Below are positions 43,348-52,534 of a stretch of 64,000 bases of DNA, one piece after another; position 1 is the stretch's first letter, and each line of letters starts with the position of its first letter. A program made the position numbers and the translations under genes. The notes under the pieces are model-generated. The model saw only the letters and a list, made by a program, of their open reading frames with translations, was not told the DNA's origin and searched no databases. The stretch lies in the NCBI RefSeq assembly GCF_003002915.1, contig NZ_PVTG01000001.1, positions 248,001 to 312,000 on the forward strand, in the 5' to 3' direction. This DNA comes from Geodermatophilus tzadiensis (GTDB lineage: Bacteria > Actinomycetota > Actinomycetes > Mycobacteriales > Geodermatophilaceae).

Positions 43348-44562
43348 TCAGTGCTCCTCGGGAGGGGAGAAGGCGAACGCGGGGTCGACCTCGCCGTCGG
43401 CGAGGTAGCGGGCCGCGGCGACGGCCCGGGCGCGCACCTCGGCGAGGTCGCCGCCCAGCGCGGTGACGTGGCCGAGCTTGCGGCCGGGGCGCTGGCCCTT
43501 GCCGTACCAGTGCAGCTTCACGTCCGGCCAGTGCGCCATCAGGTGGTGCACCCGCTCGTCGATGCCCGGGCCGGTCCAGCCCTCGGCCGACGCGGCGCCG
43601 CCGAGCACGTTGGCCATGACGACGGCCGGCGCGGCGAGCGCCGTCGACCCCAGCGGGTAGTCGAGGACGGCGCGCAGGTGCTGCTCGAACTGGCTGGTGC
43701 GGGCACCCTCGATGGTCCAGTGGCCGGAGTTGTGCGGGCGCATGGCCAGCTCGTTGACCAGCACGCCGTCGGCGACCTCGAACAGCTCCACGGCCATCAC
43801 CCCGACGACGCCGACCCGGTCGGCGATCCGCACCGCGAGCTCCTGCGCGGTGCCGGCGATCTCCTCGTCGAGGCCGGGCGCCGGCGCCAGCACCTCGGTG
43901 TTGATCCCGTCCTGCTGGACGGTCTCCACCACCGGCCAGACCGCGACCTGGCCGAACGGCGAGCGGGCCACCAGCACGGCGAGCTCGCGCACCAGCGGCA
44001 CCCGCTCCTCGGCCAGCAGCGCCGGGTGCGCGGCGAACAGGTCGGCCGCCTGACCGGCCTCGTCGAGGACGAACACGCCGCGGCCGTCGTAGCCGCCGCG
44101 CGGGGTCTTGACCACCACCGGCCACCCGCCGTGCGCGTCGGCGAAGGCGGCGAGCTCCCCGGGCGAGCGCACCTCGGCCCACGCGGGCTGCGGCTCGCCG
44201 GCCGCGGCCAGCGCGCGGCGCAGCACCAGCTTGTCCTGCGCGTGCACCAGGGCCTCGGGGCCGGGCGCGACGCGGACGCCCTCGGCGGCCAGCGCCCGCA
44301 GGTGCTCGGTCGGGACGTGCTCGTGGTCGAAGGTGACCACCGTCGCGCCCTCGGCCAGGGCGCGCAGCGCGTCGAGGTCGCGGTGGTCGCCGATCCGCAC
44401 GTCGGCGGCGACCAGCGCGGCGGACTCGGCGGGGTCGGTGGCCAGCACGCGCAGCGACTGGCCCAGCGCGATGGCGGCCTGGTGGGTCATCCGGGCCAGC
44501 TGCCCGCCCCCCACCATCGCCACGACGGGCAGGCCGGTCCTCGGGTCGGTCGGGGCAGCCAT
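43348..44562 (-). CDS. purK: 5-(carboxyamino)imidazole ribonucleotide synthase
   Basis: The 404-residue ATP-grasp enzyme carboxylates AIR with bicarbonate and ATP to give N5-CAIR, feeding PurE. VAMVGGGQLARM is the N-terminal nucleotide-fold motif. KTPRGGYDGRGV is the ATP-grasp glycine loop, and ELFEVADGVLVNELAMRPHNSGHWT holds the metal/ATP site. The ATG at 44562 is preceded by GGAG five bases away. A TACGGT hexamer ten bases further upstream may be its -10 box. The upstream gene is GtrA, divergent, as in mycobacteria (Rv3276c and Rv3277). Confidence 0.97.
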   Translation of the reverse strand: MAAPTDPRTGLPVVAMVGGGQLARMTHQAAIALGQSLRVLATDPAESAALVAADVRIGDHRDLDALRALAEGATVVTFDHEHVPTEHLRALAAEGVRVAPGPEALVHAQDKLVLRRALAAAGEPQPAWAEVRSPGELAAFADAHGGWPVVVKTPRGGYDGRGVFVLDEAGQAADLFAAHPALLAEERVPLVRELAVLVARSPFGQVAVWPVVETVQQDGINTEVLAPAPGLDEEIAGTAQELAVRIADRVGVVGVMAVELFEVADGVLVNELAMRPHNSGHWTIEGARTSQFEQHLRAVLDYPLGSTALAAPAVVMANVLGGAASAEGWTGPGIDERVHHLMAHWPDVKLHWYGKGQRPGRKLGHVTALGGDLAEVRARAVAAARYLADGEVDPAFAFSPPEEH

Positions 44563-44637
44563 GGTGGCTCCACCGTAGCGAGCGCCACCGCCGTCGCCCG
44601 TCCGCGCCGGGTGCACCCCGGAGGACCCGCGGGTCCG

Positions 44638-44643
44638 TACAGT
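44638..44643 (+). promoter_or_regulatory. Probable -10 box of a leaderless promoter for the GtrA gene
   Basis: TACAGT lies eight bases before the GTG at 44652, with no ribosome-binding site. Confidence 0.55.
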
Positions 44644-44651
44644 GCGGAGAC

Positions 44652-45104
44652 GTGCTGTGGCTCCCCGCGGTCCGTCGCCGCCTCGGGAGCACCCGGCTCC
44701 TCGTGCGGGAGCTCGGCGCGTACGGAGCGGTGGGTGCGGCCTGCTTCGTCCTCGACCTCGGCGTCTTCCAGCTGCTCTACACCTCCGGCACCGGCGCGGT
44801 GACGGCGAAGCTGGTGTCGTCGGTCGTCGCGGGGACCGCGGCCTACGCCGGACACCGGTTCTGGTCCTTCGCGCACCGGGAGCGCTCGGGCTACGGCCGC
44901 GAGTACGTCGTCTTCATGGTGGTCAACGGCCTGGCCCTGCTCCTCGGGCTGTCGCTGGTCGCCCTCGTGCGGCACCCGCTGGGGCAGGAGGGCACCCTGG
45001 TCCTCCAGGCCACCAACGTCGCGTCGATCGCGCTCGGGACGGTGATCCGCTGGTCGGCCTACCGGCGCTGGGTCTTCCGGGCGCCGGTCGCCGACCGGGC
45101 GTGA
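44652..45104 (+). CDS. GtrA family membrane protein
   Basis: The 150-residue protein has four hydrophobic segments and the GtrA family pattern: ELGAYGAVGAACFVLDLGVF in helix 1, then HRFWSF between helices 2 and 3 (YAGHRFWSFAH), and the C-terminal WSAYRRWVF. GtrA-type proteins are thought to help move polyprenyl-linked sugars across the membrane. It occupies the same place as Rv3277 beside purK. The stop overlaps the GTG of the next gene (GTGA), so an SGNH lipoprotein is made from the same message. Confidence 0.9.
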   Translation: MLWLPAVRRRLGSTRLLVRELGAYGAVGAACFVLDLGVFQLLYTSGTGAVTAKLVSSVVAGTAAYAGHRFWSFAHRERSGYGREYVVFMVVNGLALLLGLSLVALVRHPLGQEGTLVLQATNVASIALGTVIRWSAYRRWVFRAPVADRA

Positions 45105-45850
45105 CGCGCCGGCACGGGCGTGCCGGGCGCGGCCGCGCCCGCGGCGTACGGCCCGCGTCGCCCCTGGTGCTGGTGCTGGCGCTGGCGCTGGCGCTGGTGG
45201 CCGGCTGCACCGCCACCGGGCCGGTGGGCGCGCCGGGCGGCGCGTCGCCGTCCGCGGGCGGGGGCACCGACGCGCCCGCACCGCCCCCGCCCGGCAGCCG
45301 GGTGCTGTTCTTCGGCGACTCCTACACGGCGGGCTACGGCGCGTCGTCGGAGGAGGCCGCCTTCCCCGCCCTGACCGCGGCCGACTTCGGCTGGGACGCC
45401 GACGTCCGCGCCGGGCCGGGCACCGGTTTCGTCGCCGGCGGCGGGGTGGGCCAGGTCTACCTGGAGCGGCTGGGCACCGTCGACCCGCCCCGGCCCGACC
45501 TCGTCGTCCTCCAGGGCGGGCTCAACGACGCCCGCCTCGTCCAGGACACCGCGGTGGAGCGGACGGCGGCCCTCCGGTTCCTCGCCGAGCTGGACCGGCG
45601 GTTCCCGGGAGTCCCGGTGGTGCTCCTCGGACCGCCGCTGGTCCCCTCCATCCCCGACGTCGCCGTGCGGCGGGTCGACCGGGCGCTCGCCGAGGCCGCC
45701 GCCCAGGCCGGGGTGCGCTACGTCAGCCCGGCGCAGGAGGGGTGGGACGTCGCCTCCCGCCTGACGGCCGACGACCTGCACCCCGACGACGACGGCCACG
45801 CCTACCTCGCCGCGCGCCTCGCCGCGGCGCTCCGCGCCTCCGGGGGCTGA
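45101..45850 (+). CDS. SGNH/GDSL hydrolase lipoprotein
   Basis: The 249-residue exported esterase-fold protein has a basic N-terminus, a Leu/Ala/Val-rich core and lipobox LVAGC (about 31-35), predicting lipid anchoring. Its SGNH blocks are complete: GDSYTAG with the nucleophile Ser74, a Gly block (GPGTGFVAGG), GGLNDAR with the Asn, and DDLHPDD with Asp224 and His227. It may remove acetyl or acyl groups from a surface glycan; the substrate is not known. The GTG start overlaps the GtrA stop (GTGA). Confidence 0.85.
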   Translation: MTRRHGRAGRGRARGVRPASPLVLVLALALALVAGCTATGPVGAPGGASPSAGGGTDAPAPPPPGSRVLFFGDSYTAGYGASSEEAAFPALTAADFGWDADVRAGPGTGFVAGGGVGQVYLERLGTVDPPRPDLVVLQGGLNDARLVQDTAVERTAALRFLAELDRRFPGVPVVLLGPPLVPSIPDVAVRRVDRALAEAAAQAGVRYVSPAQEGWDVASRLTADDLHPDDDGHAYLAARLAAALRASGG

Positions 45851-45954
45851 CGGGATCACCGGGGCACCCGTGGCGGTTGTGACGCCTGGGTCGGCAGACG
45901 TGACCGGTCCGTCCGGCTGCCGGGTGTCGGACTCCAGTCGAATGACCGGATCGT

Positions 45955-45960
45955 TACCTT
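45955..45960 (+). promoter_or_regulatory. Possible -10 box upstream of the acyltransferase-3 gene
   Basis: TACCTT would place the transcript start close to 45967, upstream of the chosen GTG start by about 85 bases. In that reading the first ATG (45964) would not be in the message. Confidence 0.35.
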
Positions 45961-46050
45961 CCGATGGCCCGCGTGTCCGACGGCGGGTGGGGCCGGGACC
46001 CAGCCGCTGAGGCGGCGGTCGGCTCGAGGCACAGACGGGAGACCAGCCGA

Positions 46051-47559
46051 GTGCGCACGACCACGACCCCTCCTCGCGCCGAGCGGCGCCTGGGCATGCT
46101 CGACGTGCTGCGCCTGTTCGCCGCCGTCACCGTCGTCGCCTTCCACTACACGGCCCGTCACAGCCCGGGCTGGAACGGTCCGGTGCCCGAGGAGCTGGCC
46201 GGCGTCGGCCAGTGGGCGGCCTACGGCCGGATGGGCGTCCCGCTGTTCTTCGTCATCAGCGGCTTCGTCCTGCTGATGAGCGCCTGGGGCCGGGACGTGC
46301 GCGGCTTCGTCGCCTCGCGGGTGGGCCGGCTGTTCCCGGCGTACTGGGTCGCGGTGGCGTTCAGCGTCGTGCTCGTCGTCGTCATCTGGCCGGAGAACCC
46401 CGCCTTCCTCGGGCACGAGGTCACCACGTCCGGTGCGCTGCTGAACTTCACGATGGTGCAGGGCGCCTTCGGCGTCCCGGACGTCGACGGCCCGTACTGG
46501 ACGCTGTGGTACGAGGCCCGCTTCTACCTGCTCATCGCGCTGTTCATGATGGTCGGCATCACCCGCAACCGGGTCCTGGCCTTCTGCGCGCTGTGGCCGG
46601 TCCTCGGCGCCATGGCCCACGGCACCGGCTCGGGCCTGCTGTCGGCGTTCCTCATGCCCGACTACGCGCCGTTCTTCGCCGGCGGCATGCTGCTCTACCT
46701 CATCCACCGCGACGGCCACGACCTCGGCAGCTGGCTGCTGGTCGGGCTGCAGGTGTCCATCGCGCTCAACTTCTCGATGAACGTCTACCCCGGCGTCCTC
46801 GGCGCCGAGACCCCCTGGACGCCGTCGAAGGCCGTGATCGCGATCGTGTCGCTGGCCTGCTTCGGGCTGGTGGCCCTGGTGACGCTCACCCCGCTGGCCG
46901 CCCGCAGCGCCGGGTGGATGACCGTCGCGGGTGCGCTGACCTACCCCGTCTACCTCGTGCACGAGAACCTCGGCTGGTGGGTCATCCACCTGACCCGCGG
47001 GGCCCTCGGCCCCTGGGGCGCGGTCGCCCTGGCGACGGCCGTCGCCTTCGCCGCCGCCTTCGCGCTGCACTACGGGGTCGAGAAGCCCTACGGCGGCCGG
47101 CTGCGCCAGGCGACGCTGCGGATGCTCAGCCGCCCGGAGGAGCGCCGCACGCAGCGGCCGGCGGGGGACGCCGCCGGCGCTGCCGGTCCCGCCGAGGTGA
47201 CGCCCGCGCCGCGGGGGACCGGGATCCCGGTGCACCGCGAGCCGGCCGCCGACCGCCGCACCGCCGACCACCGCGGTCCCGACCGTCGCGCCGCCGACCA
47301 CCGCGCCGCCGACCACCGCGCCGCCGACCACCGCGCCGCCGACCGTGCCGTGGGCAGCCGTCCCGCCGGCGGCCGCCCGGCCGGGTCCGGGCCGGCCGCC
47401 GACCCGGGGCGGTCCGCCGCGGGCCGGCACGCGGAGCGGCGCAGCTCGCGGCTGGCCCGGCCCGGCCAGGACGACGAGGACCCCGCGACCGTGGTCTTCC
47501 CGCCGGAGCTGCCCGAGCCGCGCGACAGCGCACTGACCGGTCCGCAGCTGCTGCGCTGA
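46051..47559 (+). CDS. Acyltransferase family 3 (AT3) membrane protein
   Basis: The 502-residue protein has about ten transmembrane helices and the AT3 signature MLDVLRLFAAVTVVAFHYTAR, with the catalytic-region His in FHY, followed by VPLFFVISGFVLLMSAWGRD. Such enzymes O-acylate surface sugars or peptidoglycan. After the last helix a cytoplasmic tail of about 130 residues contains four AADHR repeats and Arg/Pro-rich sequence. The GTG at 46051 (GGAG nine bases upstream) is preferred over an ATG at 45964, which lies inside a likely promoter; the latter would add 29 low-complexity residues. The neighbouring SGNH lipoprotein could reverse its reaction, but this pairing is inference. Confidence 0.82.
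   Translation: MRTTTTPPRAERRLGMLDVLRLFAAVTVVAFHYTARHSPGWNGPVPEELAGVGQWAAYGRMGVPLFFVISGFVLLMSAWGRDVRGFVASRVGRLFPAYWVAVAFSVVLVVVIWPENPAFLGHEVTTSGALLNFTMVQGAFGVPDVDGPYWTLWYEARFYLLIALFMMVGITRNRVLAFCALWPVLGAMAHGTGSGLLSAFLMPDYAPFFAGGMLLYLIHRDGHDLGSWLLVGLQVSIALNFSMNVYPGVLGAETPWTPSKAVIAIVSLACFGLVALVTLTPLAARSAGWMTVAGALTYPVYLVHENLGWWVIHLTRGALGPWGAVALATAVAFAAAFALHYGVEKPYGGRLRQATLRMLSRPEERRTQRPAGDAAGAAGPAEVTPAPRGTGIPVHREPAADRRTADHRGPDRRAADHRAADHRAADHRAADRAVGSRPAGGRPAGSGPAADPGRSAAGRHAERRSSRLARPGQDDEDPATVVFPPELPEPRDSALTGPQLLR
47287..47349 (+). repeat. 15-bp tandem repeats coding for AADHR in the AT3 tail
   Basis: Four near-exact in-frame copies of GCCGCCGACCACCGC encode AADHR AADHR AADHR AADR-type units near the C-terminus of the acyltransferase. 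The array is within the coding sequence and does not alter the frame. Confidence 0.85.
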
Positions 47560-47570
47560 CGACCACCCCG

Positions 47571-47620
47571 GACGGCCCGGGGCCCGCGCGGACGCGATCC
47601 CGCTCGGGTCCCGGGCCGTC
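47571..47620. terminator. Hairpin between convergent AT3 and sbcC genes
   Basis: A 16-bp inverted repeat with one mismatch (47571-47586 with 47605-47620) and an 18-base loop lies between the two stop codons. Confidence 0.65.
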
Positions 47621-47658
47621 GGCCGTGCCGGGCGGCCCCGGACGACCGGGCGGCGGGG

Positions 47659-50619
47659 TCAGCCGGCCAGGCGCGAGCCCGACCGTCCCGCGACCACCTC
47701 GAGCCGGGTCGCGACCCGCGTGCGCAGCTCCTCGAGGTGGCTGATGACACCGACCGTCCGCCCGCCCCGGCGCAGCTCGTCGAGCACCGTCATCACCGCG
47801 TCGAGCGCCTGGGCGTCGAGGGTGCCGAAGCCCTCGTCGACGAAGAGCGTGTCCATCTGCACGCCGCCGGCCTCGGCGGTGACGACGTCGGCCAGCCCGA
47901 GGGCCAGGGCGAGGGAGGCCATGAAGCTCTCCCCGCCGGAGAGGGTCTTGGTGGGCCGCCGGGTGCCGGTGTACTCGTCGAGCACGTCGAGGCCCAGGCC
48001 GCCGCGGGCGCCGTGGCGGCCCAGCGCGTCGCTGTGCAGGAAGGTGTAGCGCCCGCGCGACATCTCCTGCAGCCGCCGGCTGGCCACCTCGGCCACCTGC
48101 TCGAGCCGGGCGGCGAGCACGAAGGACTGCAGCCGCATCCGCAGCGTGTTCGCGCCCCGTCCTCCCACCAGGTCGGCCAGCCCGCCCACCTGGTCGGCGC
48201 GGGCCCGGCGCTCGGCCAGCTCGACCTCGGCGGCGACCACCTCGCCGGCCAGCCCGTCGAGGGCGGCGGCGCAGCGGCGCGCCTGGTCCAGCGCGGTCAC
48301 CGCCTCCTCGCGGCGGGCGGTCACCTCCGCGCAGTGGGCCTGCAGCGCCGCGACGTCGGGCCGCTCCCCGAGGTCGGCGAGCTCGGGGTCGGCGAGGGTG
48401 GCGGCCAGCACCGACCGGGCCTCGTCGTGCTCCCTCAGCCGGCGGTCGAGCGCGGCCAGCTCCCCGCCGGCCAGCAGGGCCGCACCGGCGTCGCGGACGT
48501 CGGCGAAGCCGGCCGCGGCGGCCCGCTCCGCGGCGGCCGCCCGCGCCTCCGCGTCGGCGGCGAGCTCACGGCGCTCCTCCTCGGCGGCGGCGACGACGGC
48601 CTCGCACCGCTCGGCCGCGGCGGTGAGCCGGGCGACCCGGGCGCGCAGGTCGGCGTCCTCGCCGCGGGCGGCGTCCAGCCGGGTGGTCAGCTCGGCGAGC
48701 GCCTCGGCGCGCGCCGCCCGCTCGGCGGCGCACCGCTGCAGGGCCTCGCGGTCGGCGGCCAGCGCGGTGGCGGCCGCGTCGCGCCGGGCCTCGGCCGCGG
48801 CGAGCGCGCGGCGGGCCCCCTCGACCTCCGCGGCCCGCGCGCCGACCTCGCGACGCTCCGCGCGGGCGGCAGCCGCCTGCGCGGCGAGCTCGTCGGCCGG
48901 CCGCTCCCCCGCCCGCTCGCGCAGGACGGCGAGCTCGCGCTGACCCTCCTCGACGACCCGGCCGGCGGCGGCCCGCCGCTCGTCGGCGGCGTCGACCGCG
49001 GCGCGGGCCCGCTCCTCGTCGTCGGCGGTCACCGACGCCCCGGCCGGCACCGCGGGCCGCGGGTGCTCGACCGAGCCGCACACCGGGCAGTCGGCACCGT
49101 CGGTGAGCCCGGCGGCGAGCTCGGCGGCCATGCCCTCCAGCCGAGCGGTGCGCACGTCGACCAGCCGCTCGCGGGCCTGCAACCAGGTCAGCCGGGCGGC
49201 GTCGGCGTCGGCGCGGGCCCGCTCGAGGCGGCCGGCGACCGCGGCGGCGCGCGTGGCGGCGTCCAGCGCGGCGGCCGCGGCCTCCTCGCCGGCGACCACC
49301 CCGGGCAGGCGGGCGGCGGCGGCGTGGGCGGCGTCGAGCCGTTCCTGGGCGGCGGCCACCCGGGCCGGCTCCTCCTCGGCGGCGCGGGCGCCCTCGGCGC
49401 AGCGGGCAGTGAGCCGCTCGGCCTCCCGCGCCAGGCGGGTGACCTCGGCAGCGAGCTGGGCGGCCCGGCCGGCCTCGGGCAGCAGCGCCCGGGCGGCGGC
49501 GGCGGTGTCGCGCAGCTCGCGGGCCGTGTCGGCGGTGGCCTCGCGCCCGCCGGCGACCGCGTCCCACGCCGCGGCGGCGGCCTCCCGCGCGGCGGTCGCG
49601 CGCCGGGCGTCCCGGGTGGTGCGGGCCGCCGTCCCCAGGACGTCGCGCAGCACCTCGGCGCGGCGGCCGGCGTCGGCGCGGGACCGCAACGGCGCCAGCT
49701 CCGGGTCCCGCGCGGTGAGCCGCTCGAGCTCGGTGCGGGCGCGGTCGCGGCGGGCGTGCCGGTCGGCCAGCGCCCGGGCCGCGGCCAGGTCCCCGTCGGC
49801 ACGGGCACCGTCGGCGGCCGCGGCCTCCGCGGCCTCCGCGGCGCGGTCCTGCCGCTCCGCGGCCCGGGTGCGGACCCCGCGCACCCACGTCCCCACCGAC
49901 GCGCCGGGGCGCGCGCCGACCAGCTCGGGCGCCAGCTCCTCGGGCACCTCGACGTCGGCGATCTGGGCGACCCGGTGCAGCAGCGTGCTCACCCGGTGCC
50001 GCTCGGCCCGCAGCGCCTCGTCGGCGGCCCGCCGCTCGCCGGCCAGCCACTCCTCGGCGCGGGCGAAGCGGTCGACGTCGAACAGCGTGCGCAGCAGCCG
50101 CCCGCGGTCCTCGGGCTCGGCGCGCAGGAAGCGGGCGAAGTCGCCCTGCGGCAGCAGCACCACCTGGCAGAACTGCTCGGCCGACAGGCCCAGCCGCGCC
50201 CGCAGGTGCTCCGAGCCCTCGTCGATGCGGGTGCTCACCGGCTCCCAGCCCCCGCCGGACCAGCGCTGCACGGTCAGCCGGGCCTGCTCGGTGGTCTCCC
50301 CGGCGCCGCGCTTCTTCGGCCGGGTCTGCTCCGGCCGGCGGGTGACCAGCAGCCGCTCGCCGGCCAGGGTCAGCTCGCAGGACACCTCGGTGCGGGTGGC
50401 GGCGTCGGCGTGGTCGCTGCGCAGCCGCCGCGCCTCGCCGCGCGCGCCGGGGACGGTGCCGTAGAGCGCGAACACCACGGCGTCGAGCAGCGTGGTCTTC
50501 CCGGCGCCGGTGGGTCCCCACAGGAGGAACAGCCCGTCGCGGGCGACCTCGTCGACGTCGAGGGTCTCGGTGCCGGCGAACGGGCCGAAGGCGGTGAGGG
50601 TGAGGGAGTGCAGCCTCAC
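47659..50619 (-). CDS. sbcC: SbcC-type exonuclease ATPase subunit
   Basis: The 986-residue SMC-like protein forms with SbcD a nuclease that opens hairpins and trims double-strand breaks. An N-terminal ATPase half has GPTGAGKTTLLDAV (Walker A). Long coiled coils rich in Ala, Arg and Glu follow on both sides of the zinc hook CPVCGS (Cys511, Cys514), and the C-terminal half has TLSGGESFMASLALAL (signature) and TLFVDEGFGTLD (Walker B). GTG 50619 overlaps the sbcD stop (GTGA), giving coupled synthesis. Its length is close to that of other actinobacterial SbcC proteins. Confidence 0.95.
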   Translation of the reverse strand: MRLHSLTLTAFGPFAGTETLDVDEVARDGLFLLWGPTGAGKTTLLDAVVFALYGTVPGARGEARRLRSDHADAATRTEVSCELTLAGERLLVTRRPEQTRPKKRGAGETTEQARLTVQRWSGGGWEPVSTRIDEGSEHLRARLGLSAEQFCQVVLLPQGDFARFLRAEPEDRGRLLRTLFDVDRFARAEEWLAGERRAADEALRAERHRVSTLLHRVAQIADVEVPEELAPELVGARPGASVGTWVRGVRTRAAERQDRAAEAAEAAAADGARADGDLAAARALADRHARRDRARTELERLTARDPELAPLRSRADAGRRAEVLRDVLGTAARTTRDARRATAAREAAAAAWDAVAGGREATADTARELRDTAAAARALLPEAGRAAQLAAEVTRLAREAERLTARCAEGARAAEEEPARVAAAQERLDAAHAAAARLPGVVAGEEAAAAALDAATRAAAVAGRLERARADADAARLTWLQARERLVDVRTARLEGMAAELAAGLTDGADCPVCGSVEHPRPAVPAGASVTADDEERARAAVDAADERRAAAGRVVEEGQRELAVLRERAGERPADELAAQAAAARAERREVGARAAEVEGARRALAAAEARRDAAATALAADREALQRCAAERAARAEALAELTTRLDAARGEDADLRARVARLTAAAERCEAVVAAAEEERRELAADAEARAAAAERAAAAGFADVRDAGAALLAGGELAALDRRLREHDEARSVLAATLADPELADLGERPDVAALQAHCAEVTARREEAVTALDQARRCAAALDGLAGEVVAAEVELAERRARADQVGGLADLVGGRGANTLRMRLQSFVLAARLEQVAEVASRRLQEMSRGRYTFLHSDALGRHGARGGLGLDVLDEYTGTRRPTKTLSGGESFMASLALALGLADVVTAEAGGVQMDTLFVDEGFGTLDAQALDAVMTVLDELRRGGRTVGVISHLEELRTRVATRLEVVAGRSGSRLAG

Positions 50620-51767
50620 CGGGTCAGCTCCTCGCGGGCCGCCGCGCCCAGCGCCCGGGCCAGCAGGTCCCGCTCGGCGGGGGTGGTCCCCACTCCGTCG
50701 CGGACGTGGGCGACGAACTCGCCGGCGACGTCGACGTCGCCGCGGCCGCGCAGCCGCTCCTGGTAGCTGCGGCCGTCCCCGCCGCCCCCGCCGCCGACCC
50801 ACTCCAGGTGCACGCAGTGCCCGAACCGGGCGCGCAGCTTGCGCATCGGGTCGGCCGGGCGGACGTCGTCGGTCAGCCGCGCGGACACGAACGCCTCCTC
50901 CGCCGCGGCGTGCGCCGGGTCGTCGAGCAGCTCCTCGAGGGTGCCGGTGAGGACCACCAGCGGCCGGGGCTCCGGCAGCGGCACGGCGCGCACGCCGGCC
51001 AGGCCGGAGGCGTCGAGGTCGACCAGCCACACCTGCTTGCCCTGCCCCGCCTCGCCGAAGGAGTAGGCCATCGGCGAGCCGCTGTAGCGCAGCCGGTCGG
51101 TGAGCGACTGGGGCCGGTGCAGGTGGCCCAGCGCCACGTAGTCGACGCCGTCGAACACCCACGCCGGCACCAGGTCCACCCCGCCGACGCAGATGTCGCG
51201 CTCGCTCTCGCTGGCCACGCCGCCGCCGACGAAGGCGTGCGCGAGCACCACCGACCGCGCCCCGGGGCGCAGGAACAGGTCGGCGCGCACCCGCTCCATC
51301 GCCGCCCGCAGCACCGCCTCGTGACTGCGCGCCACCGGCAGCCCGAGCTCGTGGCGGGCGATCTCGGGCTCGAGGTAGGGCACGCCGTAGACGGCGACCT
51401 CGCCGTGCCCGTCGCCGAGCAGCACCGGCTCGTCGAGCCGCGCGGTGGCCGCGCGGACGTGCAGGCCCGCCTTGGTCAGCAGCCCGGAGAAGGTGCCCAG
51501 CCGACGGGCGGAGTCGTGGTTGCCGGGGGTGAGCACGACCGTGGCGCCGGCGCCGAGCAGCCGCTCGACCACCCGGTCGAGGACCGCCTGCGCGTCGGCC
51601 GAGGGGACCGCGCGGTCGTAGACGTCCCCGGCCACGACGACGGCGTCGACGCCCTCGGCGGCCACCACGCCGGCCAGCCCGGACAGCACCGCCTCCTGCT
51701 CGGCGAGCAGGTCGGCACCGTGCAGCGACCGCCCGATGTGCCAGTCGGAGGTGTGCAGCAGCCGCAT
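50616..51767 (-). CDS. sbcD: SbcD-type exonuclease nuclease subunit
   Basis: The 383-residue metallophosphoesterase-fold nuclease begins MRLLHTSDWHIGRSL with the metal-binding Asp-x-His. VVAGDVYDR, LTPGNHDS, LAHAFVGG and YVALGHLHRPQ supply the remaining four metallophosphoesterase motifs. A Gly-rich stretch (WVGGGGGGDGRS) lies in the C-terminal capping region. The ATG at 51767 has a -10-like TACCGT eight bases upstream and no Shine-Dalgarno site, so the sbcDC message is probably leaderless. Confidence 0.95.
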   Translation of the reverse strand: MRLLHTSDWHIGRSLHGADLLAEQEAVLSGLAGVVAAEGVDAVVVAGDVYDRAVPSADAQAVLDRVVERLLGAGATVVLTPGNHDSARRLGTFSGLLTKAGLHVRAATARLDEPVLLGDGHGEVAVYGVPYLEPEIARHELGLPVARSHEAVLRAAMERVRADLFLRPGARSVVLAHAFVGGGVASESERDICVGGVDLVPAWVFDGVDYVALGHLHRPQSLTDRLRYSGSPMAYSFGEAGQGKQVWLVDLDASGLAGVRAVPLPEPRPLVVLTGTLEELLDDPAHAAAEEAFVSARLTDDVRPADPMRKLRARFGHCVHLEWVGGGGGGDGRSYQERLRGRGDVDVAGEFVAHVRDGVGTTPAERDLLARALGAAAREELTR

Positions 51768-51775
51768 GGGCGCGG

Positions 51776-51781
51776 ACGGTA
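51776..51781 (-). promoter_or_regulatory. Probable -10 box of a leaderless promoter for sbcDC
   Basis: TACCGT on the minus strand ends eight bases before the ATG at 51767. Confidence 0.55.
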
Positions 51782-51852
51782 GGTCGGGGTGCTGACAGAA
51801 CCGGACAGGCTCGCCGTGACCGGTCGGTCACACACCGGCGGGCGGACGCCGC

Positions 51853-52503
51853 TCAGAGCGGTGCGGTGGAGTGCCCGGAGGCGCGACGCCACCGCCGGCG
51901 GCCGTCGTCCGGCTCGTCGTCCGGGTCGGCCCAGGAGTCGTACGCCTCGTCGTACCCGTCGTCGTACGGGTGCGCGTGGGGGCCGGTGTGCGGGTCGGCC
52001 GGGCGCTCCCGGCGGTCGGCGTCCTCCTCGACCAGGTGGCTGAGCAGCTGCTGCACGCCGGCGCTGTCGGGCACCTTGCGCAGCACCGTGGGGCCGCCCT
52101 CGCCGGCCGACTCGACGGTCACCGTGCCCGAGCGCACGACCCGCTCCCACAGCGTCTGGGAGAAGGAGACGTCGGTGACCCGCGAGAGCGGCAGGTCGCG
52201 GCCCCTGCGGGCGAGCACGCCCTCGCGCAGCAGCAGCCGCTGCGTGGTCAGCACGGTGGAGGTGGTCCGCCAGCGCAGCACCGGCCGGCCGACGAGCACC
52301 GCGAGCAGGACCACCGCGACGGCGAGCAGCACCAGCCGCAGCACGCCCTGGTGGTCGCCCGCGGGCACCAGCGCCGCCAGGTAGGAGCCGGCGCCGACGA
52401 CGAGCAGGAACCGGACGACCGGCCAGAACAGCGTCGTCCAGTGCGGGTGCAGGTGGCGCACGACCTCCTCGTCGTCGGCGAGGAGCTTGTCGGGGTAGGG
52501 CAC
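51853..52503 (-). CDS. PH-domain (bPH2) membrane protein
   Basis: The 216-residue protein corresponds to Rv3278c, which sits at the same place beside birA and accD5. Two hydrophobic helices (WPVVRFLLVVGAGSYLAALV; LVLLAVAVVLLAVLV) are followed by a bPH2 domain (VLTTQRLLLREGVLARRGRDLPLSRVTDV). The His/Asp-rich C-terminal tail (HAHPYDDGYDEAYDS) is not conserved. The GTG at 52503 lies 31 bases after birA and is probably co-transcribed with it. The function is unknown. Confidence 0.88.
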   Translation of the reverse strand: MPYPDKLLADDEEVVRHLHPHWTTLFWPVVRFLLVVGAGSYLAALVPAGDHQGVLRLVLLAVAVVLLAVLVGRPVLRWRTTSTVLTTQRLLLREGVLARRGRDLPLSRVTDVSFSQTLWERVVRSGTVTVESAGEGGPTVLRKVPDSAGVQQLLSHLVEEDADRRERPADPHTGPHAHPYDDGYDEAYDSWADPDDEPDDGRRRWRRASGHSTAPL

Positions 52504-52534
52504 CCCGCCAGGATGACCGAGCGGGGGCGGCGCG

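Noticed and set aside
45163-45201. Run of CTGGTG/CTGGCG hexamers as a regulatory or phase-variable repeat
   Set aside because: It is the codon pattern for the Leu/Val/Ala core of the lipoprotein signal peptide. The unit is a multiple of three and not exact.
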